A stretch of DNA of 46,012 nt, taken from assembly GCA_017450645.1 (NCBI GenBank), contig JAFSTE010000030.1, positions 1-46,012 on the forward strand. The letters are read 5' to 3'. Both the position numbers and the translations under genes were made by a program. The notes under the pieces are model-generated. The model did no database searches, was not told where the DNA came from, and saw only the letters and a program-made list of their open reading frames with translations. Below, piece by piece: positions 1 through 7,565 of this stretch (positions within the stretch are counted from its first letter, which is position 1; each line of letters starts with the position of its first letter). The DNA comes from Eubacterium sp. (lineage in GTDB: Bacteria > Bacillota > Clostridia > Oscillospirales > Acutalibacteraceae).

Positions 1-3
1 GCA

Positions 4-112
4 CCTCATTTTTAATGATTTTGTGCAAGAACAAGGCATAAATAATAACCAAGGCTGGCGCCTTGGTTATTTATTTTAACGCAGTTATTGTGCAAAAGGA
101 TAAGAACTGAGG
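4..112. repeat. Imperfect palindromic intergenic repeat, left copy
   Basis: The outer arms are CCTCA (4-8) and TGAGG (108-112). The tip is a perfect 12-bp stem at 44-55 and 60-71 with loop TGGC. The two halves align to each other over about 50 bases with scattered mismatches. The same element, in opposite orientation and with a different tip stem, lies at 45902-46008. Shared blocks include GCACCTCA, ACAAGGC and TTTTAACGCAGT, and similarity continues outward to about base 140. It sits directly downstream of gatD and may also end that transcript. It is probably a MITE- or REP-like dispersed element. No ORF is supported inside it. Confidence 0.7.
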
Positions 113-153
113 CTTATTATCCTTTAGTACAGGTGGGCTTAGCTCTCCCGTTT

Positions 154-849
154 TTATGTAAAGCGTTTGATAAGGGTGTTATGACAAAGGGTTTCCTCGG
201 TATCGTCGAGGGGTGCAAGCTCGCAGGCTGTTGCACGGCGGAGAAGCTCGTCGGCAAAGGCGGGATTTTTCGGCAGGACGGGGCCGTGCGCGTAGGTGGA
301 GAAGGTGTTGAGATACAAGACGCCCTCTCCCCTGTCCTCGCCGTTATTACCAAAGCCGCGTATTACCTTACCGAGCGGGCTGAGGTGCGAAGGCAGATAT
401 GTTCTGCCGCTATGGTTTTCAAACCCCACAACCGTACCGAACGGCGTTTTAAACACCGTATTGCCTATCATACGCTCTTTACCGCCGACGGTGTAAAAAT
501 CGAGCGCGCCGCTTAGCTCCATGACCTCGCCCGAGGCGCTTTGGTAGTATTCGCCAAGCAGCTGAAAGCCGCCGCAGATAGCGAGGATTGTTTTACCGCT
601 TTGTACCGCGTAGCAAAGCTCGTCGCTTTTTCGCTTAAGGTCGCGGGAGATAATTTTCATTTCTCTGTCCTGACCGCCGCCTATAAACAGAAGGTCGAAA
701 TTACCTAGCCTGTCGCCGATTTTAACCTCGCGCACGCGCACATCAAAGCCGCGTTTTGCAAGGCGAAAGTAAAGACAACGCACATTACCGCCGTCGCCGT
801 ACAAATTCATTTCGTCAGGATAAAGGTGTGCTATTTTGAAGGTGTTCAC
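154..849 (-). CDS. gatD: GatD, glutamine amidotransferase subunit of lipid II isoglutaminyl synthase
   Basis: GatD supplies ammonia from glutamine to MurT, which amidates the D-Glu of lipid II to D-isoglutamine at the cytoplasmic membrane face. The 231-residue protein is a class I (triad) amidotransferase. The nucleophile elbow AICGGFQLLG places the Cys near residue 92, and the catalytic His is near 188 in TYAHGP. I chose the GTG start at 849 because AAGGAG lies 8 nt upstream; a TTG at 855 would be only 2 nt from that site. The stop of murT and this GTG overlap as GTGA, so the two are translationally coupled. Family and pairing are secure from motifs and context. Confidence 0.93.
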   Translation of the reverse strand: MNTFKIAHLYPDEMNLYGDGGNVRCLYFRLAKRGFDVRVREVKIGDRLGNFDLLFIGGGQDREMKIISRDLKRKSDELCYAVQSGKTILAICGGFQLLGEYYQSASGEVMELSGALDFYTVGGKERMIGNTVFKTPFGTVVGFENHSGRTYLPSHLSPLGKVIRGFGNNGEDRGEGVLYLNTFSTYAHGPVLPKNPAFADELLRRATACELAPLDDTEETLCHNTLIKRFT

Positions 850-2171
850 TGCCAAAACTCCTTCCCGCCGAATTCGCGCTTAAGATACGGACGAATTTTC
901 ATCATAGCCGTATAGTTAGCAAGAATTACGGTGTCGCCGTCCGAATTAATAACGCCCATAAGCGCGTTTATATCCTCGCCGCTTAGCGTCTTAGCCGTTT
1001 TAACCCCGCTGTACTTCAGACGCACCGCCATATCCTCACTTCGCGTGCCGAAGGTGTAGTACGATTTATCACCGCTAAGCGGCTCAAAGTCGCTGTCCCA
1101 AATCCAGCTTATATCACGCCCGTCGGCGTAGTTATCGTTAAGGGCGAAAACGATTTTTGAAACGCCGTCAAGCTTAGACACATATTTAATACAAGAGGAC
1201 ATACCTACGGGATTTTTAACAAGCAAGAGCATTATGCGCTGCTCGCCGTTATAAAAGCTCTCGAGCCTGCCGAAAGCGCCCTCAAAGTCTGATAGTAACA
1301 ACGCGTCGTCAATACCGACGCAGCTTAAAACAGCCGCGGCGCATAAAATATTATATACATTATATATACCGCCGAGCCTGCAGCTCATATCAAAGCGCTT
1401 ATTATTTGTAACAAGCTCAAATTCGCTCCCCTTTTCGTTAAGCAGGCGGATATTTCTCGCTTCAAAATCAACCCTGCCTCGTTTATAATCGCAGCCTGTG
1501 CAGCGGTAGGCGCCGAGATGCGAAAACACGCGTTTATCGTACACAAGGCATCTTTGGCAGCGCGGGCAGTAGCGGGCTTCCATAACATCAATATCCCGAT
1601 AATCCGCGTCAATACCAAAGGTAACGCTATTGCCTGAGCTTAGCGAATTAGTAAGCGGGCAGTCGGCGTTAAGCACAAGAATTGCGCCCTGCATATTATC
1701 AATACCGTTTTTTATAACGCCCAGGGTGTGCGACACCTCGCCGTAACGGTCGAGCTGGTCGCGAAAGATATTGGTAACCGCAAGCACCTCGGCGTCTATA
1801 TAACGCGAAATCAGGGGCAGCGAATTCTCGTCACATTCAAGGATTGCGAAATCCTTTTTGCACCTGCCGAAAAGCGTTGAATTTATAACAAACGAAGTGG
1901 TTACGCCCGACAGCATATTAGCGCCGCTTTTATTAATAAAGCAGCTTTTCTGGCATTTGACGAGCGCCTGCTCGATAAGCGCGCAGGTGGTGGTTTTACC
2001 GTTAGTGCCCGTAACGCAGATAATACGCACATCCTTTGACAAAACGCTCAGAATATCGTATTTAATAAACAGTGCGACCCTGCCGGGTAAAGTAGTAGCG
2101 CCTTTTTTGAACAGCCGAAGCAAGCTTGATACCGCACGCGCGAATAATAAAGAAAAAAATACCGAGAACAT
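846..2171 (-). CDS. murT: MurT, Mur-ligase-like subunit of lipid II isoglutaminyl synthase
   Basis: This is the ATP-dependent ligase partner of GatD. It activates the gamma/alpha carboxylate of D-Glu in the lipid II stem peptide for amidation. The 441-residue protein has a hydrophobic N-terminus (1-20), the Mur P-loop TGTNGKTTT (54-62) and a four-Cys zinc ribbon (C202, C205, C224, C227) typical of MurT inserted in the central domain. The C-terminal part fits DUF1727. No good ribosome-binding site is visible before the ATG at 2171, but the N-terminus matches the family. The gene is divergent from the inositol-phosphatase gene. The pair implies amidated, Gram-positive-type peptidoglycan. Confidence 0.93.
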   Translation of the reverse strand: MFSVFFSLLFARAVSSLLRLFKKGATTLPGRVALFIKYDILSVLSKDVRIICVTGTNGKTTTCALIEQALVKCQKSCFINKSGANMLSGVTTSFVINSTLFGRCKKDFAILECDENSLPLISRYIDAEVLAVTNIFRDQLDRYGEVSHTLGVIKNGIDNMQGAILVLNADCPLTNSLSSGNSVTFGIDADYRDIDVMEARYCPRCQRCLVYDKRVFSHLGAYRCTGCDYKRGRVDFEARNIRLLNEKGSEFELVTNNKRFDMSCRLGGIYNVYNILCAAAVLSCVGIDDALLLSDFEGAFGRLESFYNGEQRIMLLLVKNPVGMSSCIKYVSKLDGVSKIVFALNDNYADGRDISWIWDSDFEPLSGDKSYYTFGTRSEDMAVRLKYSGVKTAKTLSGEDINALMGVINSDGDTVILANYTAMMKIRPYLKREFGGKEFWQ

Positions 2172-2182
2172 ACTAAATTATA

Positions 2183-2230
2183 TTGAAAAAAATCGCATTT
2201 ATGATAAAATAAAACTAATTATGAATTAGT
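2183..2230 (+). promoter_or_regulatory. Sigma-A-type promoter with operator-like palindrome for the IMPase/radical SAM pair
   Basis: TTGAAA (2183-2188), a 16-bp spacer and TAAAAT (2205-2210) precede the plus-strand gene at 2242. Immediately downstream is a perfect inverted repeat, ACTAATT/AATTAGT with a 3-bp centre (2214-2230). It overlaps the expected transcription start and lies next to the GAGG ribosome-binding site, so it could be an operator or a small leader hairpin. This is read from sequence only. Confidence 0.5.
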
Positions 2231-2241
2231 GAGGTTTCATT

Positions 2242-3006
2242 ATGCTTAACGAGATTATCGATATTGTATACAAGGCGGGCGAGATTTACCGCAGCGCAGG
2301 CGACGACCTTGGAGTCGAGGAAAAGGGCTCAAATGTAAATCTTGTTACAAAGTACGACAAGATGATACAGGACTTTTTAATTGAAAAGCTCGGCGAGGTT
2401 GTATCGGGCGCACAATTCTTCGGCGAGGAGGGCGACGAAAACAAGGAGCTTACAGACGGCTACTGCTTTATTATCGACCCGATTGACGGCACAACTAACT
2501 TTATAAAAGGCTTTCAGCACAGTGCCATAAGCGTAGGGCTCGCAAAGGACAAGGAGCTTATTATCGGCGTTGTGTACGACCCCGACCTTGACAATATGTT
2601 TTATGCAGAAAAAGGCAGGGGCGCGTATCTAAACAAAAAGCCGATTAAAGTAAGCGACTGCGATTTAGAGCACAGTCTTGTACTGTTCGGCACCTGCCCG
2701 TACGAGCACGAGCTTGCTAAGCGCACCTTTGAGGTATGCGAGGAAGTGTTTTATAAAGCAATCGAGGTAAGGCGCGCGGGCTCTGCGGCGCTCGACATCT
2801 GTTACATAGCTGCCGGCAAGGCGGACTTATACTTCGAGCTTATTCTGCGCCCGTGGGACTGGGCGGGAGCTACGCTTATTCTTAAAGAAGCGGGCGGAGT
2901 GGTATCCACCTGCGACGGCTCGCCCGTTGACGCAAACAAAATCCAGTCATACGCCTGCGGTAACGCTGAGAATTTAAACGAGTTTTATGAAATATACAAC
3001 GCTTAA
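2242..3006 (+). CDS. Inositol monophosphatase family protein
   Basis: This is a Mg-dependent phosphatase of the IMPase/FIG/CysQ superfamily. All three metal-site motifs are present: GEEGD (61-65), DPIDGTTN (79-86) and WDWAGA (205-210), followed by KEAGG. Its 254 residues are the usual family length. The substrate (inositol phosphate, 3'-phosphoadenosine phosphate or a sugar bisphosphate) cannot be told from sequence. GAGG lies 7 nt before the ATG. Its last 20 bases overlap the radical SAM gene downstream, so the two form an operon ending at the terminator at 3842-3870. Confidence 0.88.
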   Translation: MLNEIIDIVYKAGEIYRSAGDDLGVEEKGSNVNLVTKYDKMIQDFLIEKLGEVVSGAQFFGEEGDENKELTDGYCFIIDPIDGTTNFIKGFQHSAISVGLAKDKELIIGVVYDPDLDNMFYAEKGRGAYLNKKPIKVSDCDLEHSLVLFGTCPYEHELAKRTFEVCEEVFYKAIEVRRAGSAALDICYIAAGKADLYFELILRPWDWAGATLILKEAGGVVSTCDGSPVDANKIQSYACGNAENLNEFYEIYNA

Positions 3007-3862
3007 CTCATACCTTAAAGAGCGTTTCGGCTGTAAGGTTTATAAAGTAGCGCTCGACGGAGGTTTTACCTGCCCGAACCGCGACGGTACGCTCGACACA
3101 AGGGGCTGTATTTTTTGTTCGGCGGGCGGCAGCGGCGATTTTGCCGAGGACAGAAGCCTTAGCATAACCGAGCAGATTGAGCGCGGAAAAGAGCGCGTGA
3201 GTGCAAAAACGAAAGACGGCAAGTACATAGCCTACTTTCAGGCGTTTACCAACACCTACGCGCCCGTCGATGTGCTAAGGGCGAAATACACCGAGGCGAT
3301 AAGCCATCCGGACATTGTAGCGCTTTCAATAGCAACGCGCCCCGACTGTCTTGGCGACAAGGTGCTGGAGCTGCTTTACGAAATGAACAGAATCAAACCT
3401 GTTTTTGTAGAGCTCGGACTACAGACAATTCACGAAAATACAGCCGAGTACATAAGGCGCGGGTATCCCCTGTCCTGCTACGACAAGGCCGTTGAAAAGC
3501 TGCACGATATCGGGATAAATGTTGTAACGCATCTTATTATCGGGCTTCCCTTTGAGAGCAAGGAGGATATGCTGAAAAGCGTCGAGTATGTTTGCAGGGT
3601 TACCGACGGCATAAAGCTGCAGCTGCTTCATATTCTAAAAGGCACCGACCTTGCAAAAGAGTACGAAAATAAAAAATTCGAGGCGCTGACCCTCGAGGAA
3701 TATACGGATATTATAGTGGATTGCGTAAAGATAATTCCCGACAGCATTGTTATTCACAGACTTACGGGCGACGGCGCAAAGCGCGACTTAATAGCGCCGC
3801 TTTGGTCGGGCGACAAAAAGAGAGTAATAAACACAATCAACAAAGCACTCAGTCAAAACTGA
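2987..3862 (+). CDS. Radical SAM protein, TIGR01212 (YhcC/YtqA) family
   Basis: The 291-residue protein resembles the Elp3-like radical SAM family represented by E. coli YhcC and B. subtilis YtqA. The [4Fe-4S]-binding cysteines are C29, C41 and C44 in the pattern C-X11-C-X2-C, inside the family opening GGFTCPNRDG. This spacing differs from the canonical CX3CX2C, as is normal for the family. A TIM-barrel-like half follows with GLQT and THLIIGLPFE. The biochemical role is not established for most members, and a tRNA/rRNA modification role is only a guess. It overlaps the IMPase gene by 20 nt. Its stop codon lies inside the terminator stem that follows. Confidence 0.88.
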   Translation: MKYTTLNSYLKERFGCKVYKVALDGGFTCPNRDGTLDTRGCIFCSAGGSGDFAEDRSLSITEQIERGKERVSAKTKDGKYIAYFQAFTNTYAPVDVLRAKYTEAISHPDIVALSIATRPDCLGDKVLELLYEMNRIKPVFVELGLQTIHENTAEYIRRGYPLSCYDKAVEKLHDIGINVVTHLIIGLPFESKEDMLKSVEYVCRVTDGIKLQLLHILKGTDLAKEYENKKFEALTLEEYTDIIVDCVKIIPDSIVIHRLTGDGAKRDLIAPLWSGDKKRVINTINKALSQN

Positions 3863-3870
3863 GTGCTTTT
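3842..3870. terminator. Bidirectional rho-independent terminator
   Basis: A 12-bp perfect stem (3842-3853 with 3858-3869, loop CAAA) is A-rich on one flank and T-rich on the other. It can therefore end both the plus-strand radical SAM transcript and the minus-strand fucosidase transcript. The TGA stop of the radical SAM gene is within the right arm. Confidence 0.88.
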
Positions 3871-3874
3871 AGTT

Positions 3875-5248
3875 TTACGAGTATAACGAAAATTCTTCAA
3901 TATACGGCGTACTGCGCGACTGACGGATTACAAACAGCACAGCGCTACAGGTGGCGTTAACTTTAATAATCTTTTTTGAGCCGATAACGCCGCCCTTATA
4001 AATGCGCTTATACTTGCCGTTCGGCTTAAGGACATAAAGGTCAAACCTCTCTACCCTTTGTGACATACTGATATCCTCGCTGATAACACAATACTTTATC
4101 TTTGTGTCGCCTGACAGCTTAAATTCGAGATATCCGTCCTCAAGCTCGCCAAGATTTTTAACAAGTATCGGATTTTCGTAAATCTCGCTGATACGCTTAC
4201 CGAGAAGCTTTAGGGTTTTCGTTTCGCGGCGTGAGATAACGCCTCTGTCGTTAGGCGGAACATTAAGCAGCAGGAACGAATTATTACCAACGGAATTAAG
4301 ATAAATATCAAATAGCTTTGAAACGCTTTTAACGGTAGAATCCGTATCGGGATTATAAAACCAGCCCTTCCTGATAGAAACATCAACCTCAGCGGGATAC
4401 CAGGTAAGATATGCGTTTTTAGAAAGCACCTTGCGCGAGCCCAAATCCTCGTCGCTCGAGGTGATTTTTTGCATCTTAGCAGCATCGGAAGCCGTCTTTT
4501 GAGAAATCTTTTGTACGGTTTCGGCTTTAGTGAGATACTCGGGTACAACGCTGTACTCGTTCTCTCTCGTTTCGGCGCCCTCGTTGCCGACCCAACGGAT
4601 ATCGGGTCCGCAAATTGCGATATTTGCATTTGGCTGCAGGGTTCTTACAAGTCGATAATAGCGCTCCCAGTCGTATTCAAAGTCTTTAGCGTCAGCGCCC
4701 TTAGCGCCGTCAAACCAGACCTCAAAAATTTCGCCGTACTGCGTTAAAAGCTCGGTGAGCTGACGGCAGAAAATATCGTTATAAATAGGTGTGGCATAAT
4801 TCTTGTCGTGCATATCCCAGGGTGAAATATACACGCCGAAGTCAAGCCCCTGCTCGCGACAGGCACACGCGGTCATTTCGACGATATCAAGACCGTACGC
4901 CGACTTCATAACATTAAAATCCGTAGTGCCGGTATTCCAAAGACAAAAGCCATCGTGATGCTTACAGGTAAGAATAATACCCGTAGCGCCGGACGCCTTA
5001 ACAGCCTTTGCCCACTGGGTAGGACTAACGGAGGTGATGTCAAAATCCTCAACGGTTTCGGCGCCGTTACCCCACTCGCGACCGGTGGCTGTGTTCATAC
5101 CGAAATGTATAAAACAGTAAAACGGCTTTTTACTATGGTCAATCTGCCTTTGCTCAGGGCGCACGGCAATATAACGCTCAACCTCGCTGTCGTTAAGAGG
5201 TGCGGAACCGTTTTTGGTTGTCCAGTTTTCTTCAAGCTTTAATTTCAT
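3875..5248 (-). CDS. Alpha-L-fucosidase, glycoside hydrolase family 29
   Basis: This is a retaining alpha-L-fucosidase expected to remove fucose from host or dietary glycans. The 457-residue protein has the GH29 signature stretch KHHDGFCLW (about 96-104), YISPWDMHD (about 140-148) and the nucleophile Asp in VWFDGAKG (D180). No signal peptide is visible, so the enzyme is probably cytoplasmic and would act on imported oligosaccharides. I chose the ATG at 5248, which is preceded by GGTGAG at 4 nt. The GTG at 5257 has no ribosome-binding site. The C-terminal 80-100 residues look like a beta-sandwich domain. The gene is monocistronic with its own strong promoter. Linkage preference is unknown. Confidence 0.9.
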   Translation of the reverse strand: MKLKLEENWTTKNGSAPLNDSEVERYIAVRPEQRQIDHSKKPFYCFIHFGMNTATGREWGNGAETVEDFDITSVSPTQWAKAVKASGATGIILTCKHHDGFCLWNTGTTDFNVMKSAYGLDIVEMTACACREQGLDFGVYISPWDMHDKNYATPIYNDIFCRQLTELLTQYGEIFEVWFDGAKGADAKDFEYDWERYYRLVRTLQPNANIAICGPDIRWVGNEGAETRENEYSVVPEYLTKAETVQKISQKTASDAAKMQKITSSDEDLGSRKVLSKNAYLTWYPAEVDVSIRKGWFYNPDTDSTVKSVSKLFDIYLNSVGNNSFLLLNVPPNDRGVISRRETKTLKLLGKRISEIYENPILVKNLGELEDGYLEFKLSGDTKIKYCVISEDISMSQRVERFDLYVLKPNGKYKRIYKGGVIGSKKIIKVNATCSAVLFVIRQSRSTPYIEEFSLYS

Positions 5249-5268
5249 TATACTCACCGCATAAATAT

Positions 5269-5298
5269 ATTATAGTTTTATTATAAAGCCACGGTCAA
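5269..5298 (-). promoter_or_regulatory. Sigma-A promoter of the GH29 fucosidase
   Basis: On the minus strand, TTGACC (5293-5298), an 18-bp spacer and a consensus TATAAT (5269-5274) lie about 20 nt before the chosen ATG. No further operator is evident. Confidence 0.7.
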
Positions 5299-5402
5299 AA
5301 ATATGCAATAAAAAGTTTTTTGTTTAATTTTCGTTTAACAAAAGGGGTGTATATTTCAGATAACCTCAGCTGGGTAAAATTTATTTGGAGATGAACTAAA
5401 AG

Positions 5403-6023
5403 ATGAAAAAAAGCATTAAAAACACAATTATGATAGGAATGGCTGTTGTGCTTTGCGGTACAAGCGCAATTACCTTCAGCTACGCGTCGCAGGGCGCAAG
5501 ATTTGACCTCGCAGACCACCCGCCGCAAATTGCAAGACAATTTGAGCAAGACTCGCAAAACCCGATAGACGGCTTCGGACAAAATAATCAAAACAATAAT
5601 CAATCCGAAAACCAGCCCCCACAAGGCGATAACCAAAGCGGACAGCAAAACCAGCAACCGCCACAGAGCGGACAAAACGGACAAAGCGGCGAACAAAACG
5701 AACAACCGCAGGCTCCGCCGAGCGACAACAGCTCTAATCAGCAAGACGACGGCAAACAAAGCGAAAACAGCGACGAAAAGGCGAACAGAAACACAGCGCT
5801 TTCGTCTGAGTCAAGCGTTGAGAGCTCAGCGCAAACAACGGGCAATATGCCGCAAATGCAGCGCAGAGGGACAAGCGCAATCAGCGTAATCTGTTATCTG
5901 TTCTTCGCAATACAAATAATGATACTCTTACTTATTTTCGTGTACCTCGCTCTATCAAAATTCAATCGCATAAGCTTTAACGAGGTAGCGCAAAAATTAG
6001 GCAGCAAAAACAAACAAAAGTAA
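5403..6023 (+). CDS. Secreted/membrane-anchored Gln/Asn/Pro-rich hypothetical protein
   Basis: The function is not recognised. The 206-residue protein has an N-terminal signal-like hydrophobic segment (about 8-30). A long low-complexity tract rich in Gln, Asn, Pro, Ser and Gly follows (about 50-150). A single strong transmembrane segment lies near the C-terminus (about 160-185), with a basic cytoplasmic tail ending KNKQK. There is no sortase motif. The layout suggests a flexible extracellular stalk held in the membrane. GGAG lies 12 nt upstream of the ATG. The gene stands alone between the fucosidase promoter and a terminator. The minus-strand reading frame across the same bases is a shadow of the repetitive composition. 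Confidence 0.7.
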   Translation: MKKSIKNTIMIGMAVVLCGTSAITFSYASQGARFDLADHPPQIARQFEQDSQNPIDGFGQNNQNNNQSENQPPQGDNQSGQQNQQPPQSGQNGQSGEQNEQPQAPPSDNSSNQQDDGKQSENSDEKANRNTALSSESSVESSAQTTGNMPQMQRRGTSAISVICYLFFAIQIMILLLIFVYLALSKFNRISFNEVAQKLGSKNKQK

Positions 6024-6055
6024 AAACAGAAGCGTCGATATGACGCTTCTGTTTT
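6024..6055. terminator. Bidirectional rho-independent terminator
   Basis: A 13-bp perfect stem (6024-6036 with 6042-6054, loop GATAT) is followed by a T run on the plus strand and flanked by an A run for the minus strand. It ends the Gln/Asn-rich gene and the seven-gene sugar operon arriving from the other side. Confidence 0.88.
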
Positions 6056-7565
6056 ATTTACCTATATACCTATAAAACGCGGAGTTAGATGAGTCGGTGC
6101 CGACGAAGTTCATTTTATGGTCGATTGTTAAATCCGTAAGCGAGTTTAAATAATCGTATTCGGTAACACACTCACCTTTTGTTTGAATAAACTTCGACAT
6201 TGACGAGCTATATTCAACAAGCGGAGTAAACACACCGATTGTAAATATCAAAAGCACTGTAAGCAGCTTTCTGGCGCGCTTTTGATACTCCTTAGAATTC
6301 TTGTCGACTTTGGGGTCTTTTTTCTTTAAAAGCTCGGGAACGAGATAATCCATAAGCATTATCATAAGCAAGTAAAGCGCAGGTATAGACGCGCGCATAC
6401 AAAAGTCTATACCGTTTCCAACCGTAACAAACGGAATTGCCATAAGTGACAAGAGTATTACCAACGACTCAAATCTGTTGCTCTTGTTATGCAGCGCAAG
6501 CAGCATAAATCCGAATTCGACCAAGCAGAAAAAGATATACATCCCTATATAATAAGGCGAGAAGTTCAAGGCAAGCGCTGCTGTTCCGCCCGCTGCTTCA
6601 TCGGTAGAAACGGCGTTATTGCCGTAATACAGCGCATAAACCGGGAACAAGGTCACGATAGCTAATATATTTTGAGGGGTGAAGATGTTTTTAAAAAACT
6701 GCCCGACATTTTTATCCTTAACCGCGAGGATAAGGCTTCTGACAGCAAACATAATCATATAAGCTGCAAGTCCGACAAGCGGAAGCGGCGAGGTAGGAAG
6801 CAACAAAAGTCCGATAAGCGCAAAGCTTTTTTCGTCCTTTTCGTTAAACGCGATAGAGCACGCAAGCCACGCGGGTACTGACTGATTGAACACCCAGCAA
6901 AGCTGAGTCGACATACTGCTGTATTGAAAAGCACTTGCCCACCATTCAAGGTGATTAAAAAATGCACTGGGGTCAAACAGCGAGCCGAGCGCGTCCATAC
7001 CGCTGAAAAGTACAAATATGAGCAGCGAAAAGTATACTGCTTTTTTTCTTTGTGCTCCGGTTTTAAACAAAATGAGGACAAACGAATTAAACAGCAGAAT
7101 TACAGTCCATACGACCATTGCAATCCTTGCTATAACCCATGCAAGATTAAAGCCGCCTACTGCCGCGCCGAGCTTACCGAACAGCGCAGGTACAAGCCAG
7201 TATCCTATATAATAAACAAGGCTTTCATCGCCCGCGTTATTGTATTTAACGGGCCACGAATAATTAATCAAATCCCTTAAAATTACATTTCTTATATTAT
7301 GGTCGCTCTTTTGGGTAAAAAAGCCTCCAATTCCGGACAGCACAGCCCATACGGTCAGGAGCAAAAGCAGCACTATAATTGTGGATTTTTTAACCGTTAT
7401 AGTCTTGTCTTCGCCCTTTGATGCAAAATACACCGCAGCGCAAAGCAGAATTGCACAGGGTATACCGATATAGAGCTTTAGCCAGGTTACAAAGAATACT
7501 ACAGCAGGCAGCGCCAAAAGTATAAGACCGCTTAATTTAAGCTTTTTATAGTGTAAGGTAATCAT
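6054..7565 (-). CDS. Polytopic membrane protein, candidate GT-C glycosyltransferase
   Basis: The 503-residue integral membrane protein has roughly ten to twelve hydrophobic helices. After the second or third helix comes a loop with paired acidic residues (KSDHN, LRDLINYSWP). GT-C enzymes often carry their catalytic Asp/Glu in this first outer loop. The C-terminus ends in a soluble segment of about 50 residues. No family signature is certain. Its start overlaps the stop of the gtrB-like gene by one base, and it is the last gene of the CDP-sugar operon. I infer a GtrC-like role, moving a sugar from polyprenyl phosphate to a surface acceptor. A flippase or polymerase role is also possible. Confidence 0.65.
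   Translation of the reverse strand: MITLHYKKLKLSGLILLALPAVVFFVTWLKLYIGIPCAILLCAAVYFASKGEDKTITVKKSTIIVLLLLLTVWAVLSGIGGFFTQKSDHNIRNVILRDLINYSWPVKYNNAGDESLVYYIGYWLVPALFGKLGAAVGGFNLAWVIARIAMVVWTVILLFNSFVLILFKTGAQRKKAVYFSLLIFVLFSGMDALGSLFDPSAFFNHLEWWASAFQYSSMSTQLCWVFNQSVPAWLACSIAFNEKDEKSFALIGLLLLPTSPLPLVGLAAYMIMFAVRSLILAVKDKNVGQFFKNIFTPQNILAIVTLFPVYALYYGNNAVSTDEAAGGTAALALNFSPYYIGMYIFFCLVEFGFMLLALHNKSNRFESLVILLSLMAIPFVTVGNGIDFCMRASIPALYLLMIMLMDYLVPELLKKKDPKVDKNSKEYQKRARKLLTVLLIFTIGVFTPLVEYSSSMSKFIQTKGECVTEYDYLNSLTDLTIDHKMNFVGTDSSNSAFYRYIGK

Noticed and set aside
88-516. Plus-strand ORF over the left end
   Set aside because: It runs antisense through gatD and starts inside the palindromic repeat. 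GatD motifs on the other strand are intact.
5249-5257. GTG start three codons upstream for the fucosidase
   Set aside because: There is no ribosome site before it, and the GTG bases are part of the GGTGAG site for the ATG at 5248.
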